A stretch of DNA of 64,000 nt from Brienomyrus brachyistius (Eukaryota; Chordata; Actinopteri; Osteoglossiformes; Mormyridae): positions 7,209,608 through 7,273,607 of the forward strand of contig NC_064549.1 of the NCBI RefSeq assembly GCF_023856365.1, given 5' to 3'. Under the pieces are notes generated by a model. The model ran no database searches. It was given only the letters and a program-made list of their open reading frames with translations, and was not told the origin of the DNA. The translations under genes and the position numbers were made by a program. The stretch's first letter is position 1. Each line of letters opens with the position of its first letter. Below, piece after piece: positions 1 to 11,639 of the stretch.

Positions 1-238
1 ATGCAAAATGTTGGAAATTTTTTTCCAATGAAATAATTGCATGGAAACATCCCCAACCCCTCAACTGTTGCATCCGTTGGTAACAAAAACTAGACCAAAT
101 GATATATAAATGGGCAACATATTGTTGCCTTAATTGAATGATTCTGGATTGTATTTGAGCGCCCCTTTTTAGACAAATTGCTGTGTGAAATGTCAGTTTT
201 CATAAAAGCGACCTCTTGGATGTAGCCCAGTGCTGGTA
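1..238. other. Intergenic, nothing recognised
   Basis: No reading frame with protein-family features and no repeat that I recognise. The stretch leads up to the TA dinucleotide flanking the MITE-like element that starts at 239. Confidence 0.4.
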
Positions 239-709
239 CAGTAAAATCCAGTTATAACGGACTTCAAGGTACCTGGCAAAACAGTCCGTTATATCCAAAG
301 TCCGTTATATCCAGAGTTGCTGGATGCCCAGAACACAACCACAGGACACCATTTACTCATGCCACACCCCAGCAGACACACTTGTGGTATAAATTATTAT
401 ATTGTGCCTGTAGTAATCCAACTTTACCTGACCAGATGTGTGACTATTAATAATCCCGACTATGTATTTGCACTGGATATCACCGGCACGCCACGCCTTG
501 TAGGCGGAGCCTGCATGTCCGTTATAGCCGAACAAAACTACAGCTAAAAGCCTCCCTGGGGACCAAATTGTTTGTCCGTTATATGCAAGTCCGTTATATC
601 CGATGCATTTTCTGCATGTTCTTAAAGGAGCACGGCTGGGACCAGCGGACCTTGTCCGTTATAGATGATATTCCGTTATAAGTGAGTCCACTATAACAGG
701 ATTTTACTG
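239..709. mobile_element. TA-flanked MITE, Tc1/mariner (Tigger-like) type
   Basis: The ends are inverted copies of each other. The left end reads CAGTAAAATCCAGTTATAAC and the right end, reverse-complemented, reads CAGTAAAATCCTGTTATAGT. A TA dinucleotide flanks each side (237-238 and 710-711), the target-site duplication typical of Tc1/mariner/pogo elements. The 471-bp interior has no transposase frame. Instead it carries about seven copies of a short motif, (G/T)TCCGTTATA, near 285, 301, 518, 572, 590, 652 and 671, most with the same polarity. The element is therefore non-autonomous. Assignment to Tigger rather than another TA-inserting family is inference. Confidence 0.75.
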
Positions 710-1207
710 TAGTAGCCCCAGCTCCAGAGATGACCAGTGCAAGATTTGTAGTTTGGGGATGTTCGAATTACGTCTTCATTGACAATTGCTGTATTTTATA
801 GCACAATCTTCCTGCCTGCCACAGGCTTGAAGAGATCAATGTTATAAACTGGGAGAGGAATGATAAATCAAATGTCAGAATTAGGAGACAACAAGAAACC
901 CGAGAAGGAGAGAGTTTTGGAGTAAAAGGATACTCCTTAAGGGCACATGACAAAACGGTTTTCCACCAAATGGACAGCTGAAAGTCTGCCGGCTGAGCTG
1001 AATTTAGGTAGGCCGGAAATGCTCTCCTCAAGCAGCGTGTATTCTATGACATTTGAACGGATTGCTAGAGACAACCACCATATACAGGGCTTTTGGAGTA
1101 TCTGGGTAAAGATAGAAGGTTGTTTGACGATAGTGCATCTGAGTCTTCAAAGTCTCTTCCTGTGAAACTTGTCTAAGATGGACACTCTTAGCAGGGGATG
1201 ACCAAAT
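710..1207. other. Intergenic, nothing recognised
   Basis: Short overlapping frames on both strands show no protein-family signature. No tandem or inverted repeat was noticed. Confidence 0.35.
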
Positions 1208-1351
1208 GAAGCTGCATGAACCAATCACTGTATTTTCTGACACCACTAGATGGTGCTCTGTATTCAAAAAAGGGCTTAATTCATGCCCCCAAAGCAAACC
1301 AAGAACGCCATCTAGTGCGGCTAAAAATACAGAAAATGGTCCATGAAGCTT
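1208..1351. repeat. Imperfect palindromic element (fold-back)
   Basis: The two halves are imperfect reverse complements. The left arm runs from GAAGCTGCATGAACC through CACTAGATGGTGCTC. The right arm, read in reverse complement, runs AGCTTCATGGACC, then a TGTATTTTT tract, then GCACTAGATGGCGTTC. About 50 bp per arm pair with a loop near 1270-1300. It could be a very short MITE or a hairpin-forming fold-back element. There is no coding capacity. Confidence 0.55.
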
Positions 1352-2185
1352 CCTTTGGCCATAACTACTCTTAGCCACAGCACTTTGTTCAGACTTCTGC
1401 TGTTTTCAGGTTGTTTTCACAAGCTATTTTCAGGTTCCAATTTTCCAATTTTGAAATCGAGAAGTATGCAAGGGTGGCATACAACCTGCACAGTAGCTTC
1501 TGTCAGATAACTTTATCATTCACAGTAATTAAAGTATGGTTTCTTTGCTTCTTAGGGCCATACCAGGTAGGAAACAGGAGGGTCAGGCAGACATGGAGGA
1601 TAGCATATGAGGATTAGCTTTGTTCAAAACCACTTAATTCATTCTCTCCATCTGGACACAGAACCAGAGATTTCCAATACTAGGTATTACCCCAGGCGAC
1701 AGTTTAATAAAAAATTTAAGCGAATTGAGTACCATCACATATGAGCTGGTCAGGAGGCAGCAGAACCCTTGAGGCAGTTATCCTCCCAGTTGTCCAGGGC
1801 TGAGGGCAGGGAGGATATAAGCCACTTCTTCTGCCTTGACCTTCTCCCCAGCGGAGGCTTAAATCTGCACCAGGGAAGAGAGTCCTGCCTGGTTTGGGCA
1901 ATAAGTGGCCACCTGCCGTACTCTATCCATGCTCCACGTGCAGTTGACCATGAGAAAACCATGATTACCTTTTATTTCCATGGTGCTGATCTCAGCCTGC
2001 TGGTCGATGGCCGATTCCTGGCAGAACTCTGCATTACACCGTATAAAATAAACAAAAGTGAGTTGAAGATAATATGCCTAATTTTGCTTTTGAAAACATT
2101 ATATTACATTCATTATATTAAGTTAATGTAAATATTGACCAATGGTAACCAATTCTATGCATGAATTTAGTTGGATTCTAATGGA
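1352..2185. other. Intergenic, nothing recognised
   Basis: Contains overlapping opposite-strand frames (about 1716-2131) without recognisable domains. No repeat family assigned. Confidence 0.35.
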
Positions 2186-2189
2186 TATA

Positions 2190-2497
2190 GTGCCATGGTG
2201 CTGTGTGTGGAGTTTGTATGTTCTCCCCGTGTCCTGCAGGTAGTCTGGTTTTCCCCCATAGCCCAAAAACAAGGTGATTTGGAGTTACCAAATGGCCTGT
2301 AGGTTTGAATGGTGAGTGTGCCGTGTGACGGGTTGGCGCTACATCATGGATTGTTCACTGCCTTGTGCCTGTAGCCTCCAGGACCGGCTCTGGACCCCCC
2401 ACAACCTTGACTAGGACAAATGGTCATAGAAAATGGATGGATGGATGGATGGATGGAGGGAGGGAGGGATGGATGGATGATGGATGGAAGGATGGAT
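2190..2497 (+). repeat. Decayed GGAT-tailed SINE copy
   Basis: The sequence follows the same consensus as the much better preserved copies at 18081-18420 and 53483-53824, read in the opposite direction. It has the GTGTGGAGTTTGTATGTTC block, the pyrimidine-rich block with CAAAAACA, a TGTGCCGTGTGACGGGTTGG block (GTGCCCTGCGATGGGCTGG in the better copies), and a terminal GGAT microsatellite. Many substitutions separate it from the younger copies, so this is an older insertion. Confidence 0.65.
2432..2497. repeat. (GGAT)n microsatellite
   Basis: Tetranucleotide GGAT/GGAG run with interruptions. It forms the 3' tail of the SINE copy just upstream. Confidence 0.9.
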
Positions 2498-4655
2498 CAT
2501 ACATGTTGCTGATAGGTGCAAATAAAATTATATTCTCAAATCATGTTCATATACTTCTTTAGTAACAGAAATATTTTATGAGATATATTACTCCAGATGC
2601 ATATGGTAACCGTGCCATGGAGTAAAAAGCAGGAGATTAGGTCGCAGAAATGCAGAGTGTGATAAAGGCTGGGCAGTGCTGCAGTCCTGGATTTGTAGTC
2701 TTTATGTTGGATGACATACAGTGGTTCAGATATGAAGTATCACTGAAACTCTTCTGGTTTTTATCATCAAATAACCTCAGATGTATGAATCCATTCCTTG
2801 GTATCTCCTTGCTCTTCAGCAACTACAGCTCCAACATCACCCTTCTCCTTAATATGTTTCCTAGCAACAACAACAGACCAATGTCCTCTCCTCCCTCTGT
2901 GCTGTAATGATGGCATCTCAAAACAGGGTGCTCACAGATCTGTTACTCCATCCTTGTCATGCTTAAGGTCGTCTGACCATTAGTTTATTTCATAGATAAG
3001 ATTTGTCTTACACACTCATTGATTTTGCAACCACAGAAGCAATAGAAAAACTTAAGGCATATAAAACATGGTAATTGATTGTCACGTTTGAGGTTTCCTT
3101 TACCAACAATGTGGTGGTCATAAAAGGTATATTCAACAAGCATAACATTTATTGTAACAGAACTGTGTACAGGAATGTGATCGGCACAGATGTGAATAAG
3201 GGAAGTTTTGAAGTGTAGAAGTTCTTACTGGAAATTAAATACATGGACATATTATTCTTACATGCAGGGGTACTGCTAGAGATTTTGGACCCCTGTCACT
3301 CAGGGACCCTAGGAATCATCTTACAACTCCCCCCCCCCCCCCCCCCCCCCCCACACCTTCCTGTATATACTGTACCATTCTACTCTGGATTTGTAGATAA
3401 TATACAACATCTCCTCTCATTTTTTGAAACCTACAAACATCAATGCATCTTCAGGATATATTTCTTTTATATTATTTTCTATTCATTTTAGCTTTTTCGT
3501 GATATGGGTCTTGAAGTTCTCAGTTAACATACATTTTATTGACTTCAGTCATCAGATCATAAGACAGAATACCCTGAGCTGAACTACAGCTACCCAAGAC
3601 CTCAAACTAGAAAACAATGCACTAGATAACAAAAACCATGTGACCACAGGCCCGATATCAGCCAACCAAAACCATGAAACCAGAAACAGAATTCCATCAA
3701 GCAGAACCGTAAAACTGAAAATAAGAAGCTGGCAACCAGACAATAAACCTGAGGTAAAATTAAAACTGGATTAAATCCAGGCTCACCCCTGAAACAAGAA
3801 TCCTAACAGAACTTAGTGCCCAAATACAGAAGGTGAAGGCAAACATGAGCCCCAGAAATGCTAACTACTCAGTTTAAATCTAATTTGGAGCTTAGCGGAA
3901 TCAGATCCCAATGCAGGTGTAGCAGCTCTATTCACAAAATGCTGGTTGTTGTTCAAAAATATTAATGCAAAAAGACCTGTTTTTTGGAATACAGACAGGT
4001 ATGTTCATATCTATTGTGTAAAAGCAGTTTGTCAAACACCTGATCACCCTTATTGCTTATTACTGTGACTTGCTTTGTTGTTCACTGTCTATGATGCTCT
4101 CTGTTGACCATTTAGAGTGGCATTTATATTAATTTTGTTGATTTTCTATTGCAATTTAAAGTGCGCAGTCATTTTCTTCAGGTTAGCCACTTCTGTAGTT
4201 ATCTTTGGGATGAACCTCAAACACGTCACATTACCGTAAGTTTTAATCTGTAGGTTTCACATTCTTTTCAGTTACATGGCCCCAAATTGCCAGACGATTT
4301 ACAGATGCCACCCAAGCATAAAGGTCTATTTAATTAATCACTCTTTAATGATTTGCCGTAATAGCTGTAAATATGTGCAAATATAGCGAAGGCTCACATG
4401 ATGCATTTTGATCAGGTACGGGATGTTGGTAGATTTTTTTGTTTGGTGTCTTTTTGTTTTTTTTACCTTTGCCTAAGCAAACCACCATTAAATTTTTATA
4501 TTTGTTTTTATTTTGAAAATGAGACGAAATTGATTTGTTCCTGTCAATAGCAGTGAGGCAAAGAAGCCGAACATGACAAAATCCATATGAAGCACTGGAA
4601 ACGTGCTAGAAGGCGTGTAATGGAGAGGCAGATTGCTGCAGCCAGGAGCATTGAG
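2498..4655. other. Intergenic; homopolymer and AT-rich DNA
   Basis: No gene recognised. A run of 24 C lies at 3329-3352. The segment about 3550-3900 is purine-rich and looks like the non-coding ends of other repeats in the window, but I could not assign it. The rest is AT-rich without notable structure. Confidence 0.4.
3329..3352. repeat. Poly-C tract (24 nt)
   Basis: An uninterrupted run of 24 cytosines. Tracts like this are prone to slippage and to sequencing-length error. Confidence 0.9.
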
Positions 4656-4659
4656 TGCG

Positions 4660-4772
4660 GGGGCAATGTTGAATGGGAGGGGCAATGTCAAGTAGGAGGG
4701 GCAATGTCAAGTAGGAGGGGCAATGTCAAGTAGGAGGGGCAGTGTCAAGTAGGAGGGGCGATGCCAAATAAA
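4660..4772. repeat. 20-bp minisatellite, about 5-6 units
   Basis: The unit GGGGCAATGTCAAGTAGGAG is repeated head to tail with a strict 20-bp period. Middle units are identical and the outer units degenerate (GTTGAATGGG at the left, GATGCCAAATA at the right). Roughly 100 bp further on (4870-4906) the same unit appears inverted, so the locus can form a hairpin. Confidence 0.85.
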
Positions 4773-4869
4773 AGGCACGATGTGGGAGGTGTTTATAACG
4801 AGGAGCATGTTATCATCTAATACCCCAACCCTAACCCTGGGTATATACCCCTCCTACCCCTCATGATAA

Positions 4870-4906
4870 TCCCCTCCTACTTGACATTGCCCCTCCCACT
4901 CGACAC
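4870..4906. repeat. Inverted copy of the 20-bp minisatellite unit
   Basis: CCCCTCCTACTTGACATTGC followed by CCCCTCCCACTCGACAC is the reverse complement of the 20-bp unit repeated at 4660-4772. The two blocks enclose a loop of about 100 bp. Confidence 0.75.
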
Positions 4907-7790
4907 TTGGTTCCCAGCTACCTGCTGCAGTGATATATACTTGGAGTAATGCATAATACAAGCAAAGCTGTAAGAGTGGTTGTTGGTGGACGATAATCCT
5001 CCATTCCTATAACACGATTCTGTTAAAGACACAGCCAAGTAAAACATGTCAGACCCATATCAAACACCAATAATTCTTCTTCTTATTTACTATCAAATAT
5101 ATTCATATGAATAAATATTCATTATTAGATGTGCATAACCAGGATCACTTAGGTATACCATACAAAACCCAGAAGGATTTATACTGAAGCATCTTAGGTT
5201 TTGTTATCATACAGAACCTTGAAATTCTTACCTGCAATGAGCAGATTATCAGGTTCTCAATGATTACATGTCAAGACTTTTCAGAACAGTAATTTAAAAA
5301 GAACAGTTCACTGCTAAAATGTATGAAGTGCAAGCAATAATAAGCAGGCTTTATGTAAAATACAATACTGATGGCTGTACCTTCACTGTTACTGTGATCG
5401 GCTTACTTGATGCTGTTGGTTGGCAGGTACCATGGCAACCGTTTTGTGCACTGTGACTCTAAAGAAATGCCGTAACCATAGAAACTGTCAGGACCTGTGG
5501 AAAGTGGGTGAGAATTTTTATGTGAGGAACAGCCACTGCTTAATAGGTTTTGCCTACTGATTGCCTAATGCAGAATGGTCTCTTATCTTATTGTTTCTGT
5601 AATAAAAACCACATTCTTAAGCACAATATGATGAATTGTCTGGCAGGATACTAGAAGCGTAATGATGATTCAGTCTGTGAAATGGGGTTTGGTGAAAAAC
5701 TGACAGTCATTTTAATTCAAGGAATAAATTCTTGTATTTTTCGACATGGTAGCATTTATGGGGAAAAATAGTCAGGTTTCTAAAAGGGATTAGATAGCAG
5801 CTGAGAACTAAATATCTTCATTATATTGGATTTAAAATGTTTAATTATAAAATTTGATATGAATATTATACCTAAACAAATTTACCTAATTACTGCCTCC
5901 CAGAAAAATATGACAGTGTTAGAGAAAAACCATTAATAGAACCAAGGCCATAACTTTGGGTTGGGCATTGGGGGGGGCTTGAGGTCTCCATAAATTTAAG
6001 GGGTCCAGCGGATTGTATTGGCTGGTTTTGATTATTGGGGGATGGGGGGGGGTTACAACCTCCCATCCTCCCCTTAATTTATGCCCATGACTAGAACAAC
6101 AGCTGGTGGTCTGGTAGATGATATTCAAATTGAAATCATATATTATCAGTTGTACATTTTCAACAAATGGGACAGAAATGACAGTATCCACAAACGAAGA
6201 CATATGCCATTCTATCCAACCAAACATATCAGGGGATGATTCTTCAAAATTTGGGTTCTACATTCTGCCACAGGCATTATATATAGCTGGAGCCTGCAAC
6301 ACCCTGCAATCCATTACTGGATGAGCAGCTGTGGAAGATGGATGGATGGAAATTTGGGACTACAGAATAATTTTAATGTTATACACTACTGTATTTGCAC
6401 AAATAAGTTTAATTTCATTTTATCGTGACAATTACATCTGTGTCATTTCACTACTCCCACCTCTACTCAGCTGGCCGATTTATGGCAATTATAAAAACAC
6501 TGCAACAGAGCGTTTGGGCAAAATGCTAGCTTAAAGTGAGCTGAAACTGAATGCTGATTCGCCCACCATGAAATGTGAAAGGTGCTGCTTGCTTCAAAAA
6601 CATTTGTTGTCACAGAGACAAAGGTCTTGCAAGTTAGGATCCAGCTGCAGATTTTGATTCCAGAAGATGAGTCAGGTGCATAGAAATGGGAAAAATCCAG
6701 AACTGCAAAACGCATAATCAAGCTAAGGGTCATAAAGCAGAGAATCCAAAAGCTCAGACAGTGATTTAAGGAAGAGAGATAAGAGACACTTCACAATATT
6801 GTGAGAGTCCCAAGGGATTTAGTATGCGTCACAATCAGGAACCCAAACAGTCCATTTTTGTGCATTGGCAATCACTGATGATTCCTGGCCATTTAATTTG
6901 AGGCCTGAGATGAACTGACAATTGTTGAAATTTACTATGTAGCAAATATTCTGGCAGATTTATTAAGATAACAGCTTTAGTGTTTCCTTTCTGGCAGGGA
7001 GATGACTACAAGGTCCAGTACTGAGGCCCTTGCCGCTACTCTGTGGCAAACCTTATATCAGTCTCATCCTTTTCTTTGCTATTTCTTTAACCATCATTGT
7101 CTAGCTCAATCTCCTCTGCATAAGTTTGAAAATCATTGCCAGATTTTTCAACATCATTGACTCTGTACATTTCCTTCGCATGCAAGTAGCAGATGAAAGT
7201 ACATAACTATTTTTCTGTGATCATGAATTAGTAAATGAATAAATGTATGTAAATAGAATGAATGATGGGAAGAGAGAGACATTGCATCTGCAATTCAGGT
7301 CAATAGTGGTCTCAGAGGAGGTGAACTTTAACCGCACTGAAATGATTATGTTGATCATCATGGAGCACATGAGAAGACCTGAATAGGTCCAACGGTAGGC
7401 CTATATCCAGTTCTTCATCCTTGGAGGAAGTTCTTGTCTTCCTCTGAACGATTCCTGCAAGTGTGTGGCAAAGACTTTACAACATGTTTGGAAAGAGTGG
7501 GCTCACTGGACTGTCGGGTCTAACAACCCATGTATCCTACATTATCCTGCTAAAATAGTGGCAGCCTTCCTGTTAGCTCACTGTTCACAAAGGAGAGGGT
7601 CTCAACCCAACCCAGAGGTAGAAATTGAGAGAGACTATTGATGGCTACTAGAATGTGATCTCCAGCCTCCCACGTAACACCCACCTTATCAACTCCACAT
7701 CAAAACACTCCTGGCGTCCTTATCTGATGAAGACCCTACAGAATCCCTAAGGCATTTTAATAAGCAGTTGACGAGGTTGAGAAGATATGG
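4907..7790. other. Intergenic, mostly unassigned AT-rich DNA
   Basis: No gene seen. A short GGATGGATGGA remnant near 6338-6350, preceded by a TGGAGCCTGCAAC block, looks like the extreme 3' end of the GGAT-tailed SINE. From about 7380 to 7790 the sequence has broken frames leading into the gypsy RT remnant that follows. Confidence 0.35.
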
Positions 7791-7796
7791 TAGCTT

Positions 7797-7953
7797 GTGG
7801 ATGAACTGGTGGAGTGTCTAGGTAAGACCTGTTTCATGCCCATCCTAGACCTCACAAAAGGCATGCCTAGCGGTCACTGGCAGTACCACATCCTCCATTT
7901 TGGGTTCAGGGGAGCACCTGCCACCTTCTAGGGAGTCATGGACATCATATTTG
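7797..7953 (+). pseudogene. Ty3/gypsy reverse-transcriptase fossil
   Basis: In one + frame the translation keeps the order of motifs around the start of a gypsy RT: VDELVECLGK, then LDLTKG, then FRGAPATF followed by an in-frame stop and a GVMDII segment. The stop codon, the missing length between LDLTKG and the GAPATF box, and the absence of flanking gag, protease and integrase frames show a dead, internally deleted fragment. No LTRs were identified around it. Confidence 0.6.
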
Positions 7954-8715
7954 CAGTGGCCGAGATGGCTTTCAGTGTGAATCCTGCAACCGGCCTGCCA
8001 GATCTTGGAAATGGAGTTTAGAACTGGGTCTGTGGACATGGGTTCATCTATGGGAATTGGCTAGGCTTTCAAACGTGATAAGGCAGTTGCAGAACAGTCA
8101 ATGTGGTTCTGATGGACTTGTATGAAGTCTGGGTGGAGGATGTGTCTTTCAAAACTCCAAGAGTACTCCCCTTAACCTTCTCAGTTCATGAGGGTATTTA
8201 AGTCAGCCTCCTCTATGATAGGAGCCTAGGGGCTCCCTAAGGGCTGGTTATATTCAACGCTCACAACGCGTCCGCATCATGGCCGCAGTGCATTTTCTGC
8301 ACTGATTCTTCACGTCATTTGTACACCTATGTGAGGAATTAACACTGCGCGTACATGAGATGTACCACCAAAAATCTTAGGTGCAGTATGGTCAACTTCT
8401 GTCATGGAACGTGACATCAGCAGTGCAGTGTTTGTGAGAAACATCGCCATATCATCCCTCCCCAATACATAATGCTAATTGTCTCCATGATTATGAAAGC
8501 ATTGCACAATCTAATCAACTAAGTTGATTTTTGAAGGTTTGGTTTTCATTTAGCTTAATTGTGATTGTTTTAATTTGCCTAGTTTGACTAGCACTTCAAT
8601 ATATAGATACATATATATTATGGCCAATTATTTTCCCTTCAGTCATCAGCCATTATTTTGCTTTTCAGATATTCGATTGATCTGTATTATAATTCTTGTG
8701 GTTACAGACACTGGA
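7954..8715. other. Unassigned repeat-like DNA
   Basis: No intact frame. From about 8235 the sequence changes to a CpG-containing block (ACAACGCGTCCGCATCATGG), reminiscent of a Harbinger-type DNA transposon end. That link is inference only. Confidence 0.3.
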
Positions 8716-8719
8716 GTTT

Positions 8720-8970
8720 CCTAGATCGCCGACACCCAGCAAATTGTTGCCGGCTTCTCCTCCCACCTCTGAGGACAGTACATCAAGCCTGTCTGTGGAG
8801 TCTGACAGGCAATTGACAATGAGCTCACCCACAGGACAATCAAGGAAGAGGAAATGAACACAGAACATCGATCCTGTTAATGCTGCTCTTCTACAGAGGT
8901 TGATGGCCATAGACAAGGAGAATCGTACTTCAGAGAACATTTATGATGCGTTTGGCATTTACCTTATTTC
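8720..8970 (+). pseudogene. Decayed frame resembling a Harbinger-type MADF/BESS protein
   Basis: One + frame reads a Ser/Pro/Thr-rich segment, a basic RKRK patch ending in a stop (TGA near 8854), then in the same frame a helical segment (NAALLQRLMAIDKENR) and a DAFGIYLIS segment. This order (basic patch, short linker, BESS-like helix) is usual at the C-terminus of MADF/Myb-like proteins encoded by PIF/Harbinger transposons. There is no upstream DNA-binding domain in frame, and an A-rich run follows. The assignment is tentative. Confidence 0.35.
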
Positions 8971-9194
8971 CAGAGGAAAAAAAAAAAGAAAATCTCAAGC
9001 GATGCTGTTGCACTGAATCAGAAATTTAAAGAAATTGCTTCAACTGAGGGGGGCCTGAATTAGAAGGAACACAGGAAACACTGGCTGCACACATATCCTG
9101 CAAGAACTGAATTGGATTTTCTGTCTACTTTCCTGTAGTGGGTTATCTACCTGACCAACAGCTCAATTAAACCATCCAGATTAAGTTCTAAATT

Positions 9195-9401
9195 TCAGCA
9201 GGCTAATGCTTTTTTTGGGTTCATCTGATAAGCCTTTGATAATAGGTAGACAGCAATCAATTCCTGTTCATTCCAGACACTGTTGGAAGCAACAATGCAG
9301 AGTTCTATAGAATAAGCATAGCCCAAAAGCCTTCCTGACGCAGGATAATCAAACTTCAAGCTCAAAAGATGAGAAAAGCCATGGATATCTTTCATTTCCA
9401 C
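9195..9401 (-). pseudogene. Ty3/gypsy gag fragment (opposite strand to the RT fossil)
   Basis: The - strand frame contains FDYPASGRLLG, YSIEL and NSVWNEQELIAVY. This is the pattern of gypsy gag proteins of fish (F-hydrophobic-G-hydrophobic, then an aromatic-SIEFRT-like segment, then SGWNE-LIA). The usual gag residues between these blocks are deleted and no nucleocapsid zinc knuckle is visible. It lies on the opposite strand from the RT fossil at 7.8 kb, so the two do not come from one simple insertion. Confidence 0.45.
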
Positions 9402-11280
9402 CCTATGTCATTCCAACAGGCAGTTTACCGGGCCAAAGTTCATCCTGTTAGTAAGGGCATGATCAATGTATACCAGAGTCAAATTCTGGAAGGGTTAGCA
9501 GATGCTAGCACCTCTGTACCAAGCATCCATGACATTTATCCAGATTCCCATCACAGTTAATTAGGGACAGTCAAACAAGCATCAGTACTTATCACTAAGT
9601 TTCCACAATTCAGAGATCTAGTGTGATAGGTCATGCTGGGAAATAAGCACCAGACCCAGTTTAGACGTACAAATTACAAGTCTAAACCTGTCTGGGTATA
9701 TTTCCTTAGCTTGCTCTTCTATCACAACAACAGGATGGAGTTAAAAAATAGAAATTATTTAACATGTCTCTCAAGACAGTACACCGTCTCAGGTATAAAG
9801 GCAGAGCCTGAATTCTGCACATCCACATGGCCAGGTTTCCTGCCCGCAAGTCCTCTTTGCCTGCCAAGTCCCCAAGCAATCGGGGCTGGCAGGATTTGGG
9901 CCACTGACTGCGAATTACGTAGCTGAGGCAGCTAAGAAGGACTCAAGCTTCGAGTTACAATGGGTATCAGCAAAGATTAGGGCATAGAACCAAAGCAGGT
10001 TGGGTGATTAGCGAACGGGATCCAAGACACTGAGCAAAGCCAGAAACCAGAGAATGAACCAAAATCAAAATCAATAAAATGAATCCAAATCACCGAACCC
10101 AAACAAAATCCGGCAAGCATGAGATCTAAGACAGATCAGAAAAAAGCAGAAAGCCCCATCAGGAGCCCCACCCACCAAAAGAGAGCAAGGAAACATTGGT
10201 CAGAATGAGTTAAAATGTGCTGATTGCAAGTGTGGGTGATTATACACTGCAGTCAACTAGAAGTAGGTGTGGTCATGGGACCTAGAAGCCTAGTGAATTG
10301 GACTGGATATGACTGCATGTCCACAAACTAGTTATTTTCATAAATATAATGTATGAAAGTTTTATTGTAAGGAAATTTGTTCTATTTAAATCATATTTTT
10401 GCCAAGTATGTAGGATTAACATACTTGTTGTGTAAGGTATATTTACAACTGAAAGGAACTAAAAAAAACTCTGAGGACACCTTGTGGTGGCTACTGAACA
10501 TTACCGCAGCAAGCAATATTATGGATGACTTTAATAATCTTCAAATTGCTTAAAACTATTATTATAAAATATTATTAATGCAAAATAAATTTTGCAGCAT
10601 CATAGTTATAAAATATATTATTGAATTCAAATATTCGGTTGTAAAAGGAGTTCATAAATATCAGTGACTGTTGCCAAATAATAGACACCCACAACCATAT
10701 ATAAATGTACAGTGGAATTTCAAATGTCGCATTAACATTTATAATTACGGTTTCGCAGCGGCCGCACACAGTCCGTGGCCTGTGGAGGTCGTCCGTTCTA
10801 CTTATCTTATGCAGATTTTCTCTGGACTCTTCATTTTCCTCCTAAAGTCCAAAAAAACACGTTATTATACGACGAGGAAAGGCAACAATATTATTATATT
10901 TTTAAAATAAGTGAAATGGAAAAGCAAACTGTATTGTACAAATGTGCGTTACCTGTGAACAATTTCAGATCAAATTTATCGCTAGTGATGATTCATACAG
11001 AACATTGTGTTCATGCATGTGCATGAGGCAGTGGTGGATCTGAAGACACGCATCGCACAATCTGTAATATTTGCATCATACTGTAATAGTTTAAGTTACC
11101 TATCACTCCCACTCCATCCATTATTTTCTAAATACCACCCCCAACCCCCCGAATCTTTCCTGACATTCAAAATTACCCAATTCATCCACTACAATCAACT
11201 ATTTGTTCTGTTTTCATTGGCTGATTAAAGCAGATTTGCTTAAGCGCATTAGTAGCACAGACTGACGGGCAAAGTGAAAA
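9402..11280. other. Intergenic, repeat-like in part
   Basis: About 9780-10320 is A/G-rich and may be the non-coding end of an LTR element, but no terminal repeat pair was found. About 10757-10764 is a lone GCGGCCGC in an otherwise AT-rich stretch. No gene recognised. Confidence 0.3.
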
Positions 11281-11285
11281 CCTAA

Positions 11286-11325
11286 TTTTTATTATTATTA
11301 TTATTATTTTTATTATTATTATTGG
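11286..11325. repeat. (ATT)n microsatellite
   Basis: Run of TTA/ATT trinucleotides with one interruption of extra T. Confidence 0.9.
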
Positions 11326-11429
11326 CTGTATCCCAGTGTCAGGGCGAGGAACACAGAATATGGAGCATTGTGTCTGGTTTCAAGCAGGCAGACTGACCCA
11401 CTACCTCTGGGGACATTGACGGCACAAGT

Positions 11430-11510
11430 GCCACATAGCAGAGGGAGAGAGGGAGAGAGAGAGCAAGAGAGGGAGGCTGGGAGGGAGAGAGAGGGGGGGG
11501 GGAAGAGTAA
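11430..11510. repeat. GA/GGGA-rich purine tract
   Basis: Nearly pure purine on the + strand (GAGAGGGAGAGAGAG units, then a G run). Such tracts are common near vertebrate promoters but also arise by slippage. It stands just upstream of the possible non-coding exon at 11640-11789. Confidence 0.7.
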
Positions 11511-11639
11511 TAAAAGTGAGAGAATACAGAATCAATAAGAGGAAGCTGAGACGCCCTCCAAGTCATTTTTTGCCTCTTTTTGGAAAAAAAAATAATAAGT
11601 ACATTATAGTTACACATTATTATTTTTCATAGAAAACAA

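Noticed and set aside
4822..4840. CCCCAACCCTAACCCTGG, telomere-like repeat
   Set aside because: Under three degenerate units within a minisatellite region; too short to call an interstitial telomere.
10757..10764. GCGGCCGC (NotI-type) site suggesting a CpG island
   Set aside because: A single CpG-rich octamer in AT-rich DNA; no wider CpG enrichment.
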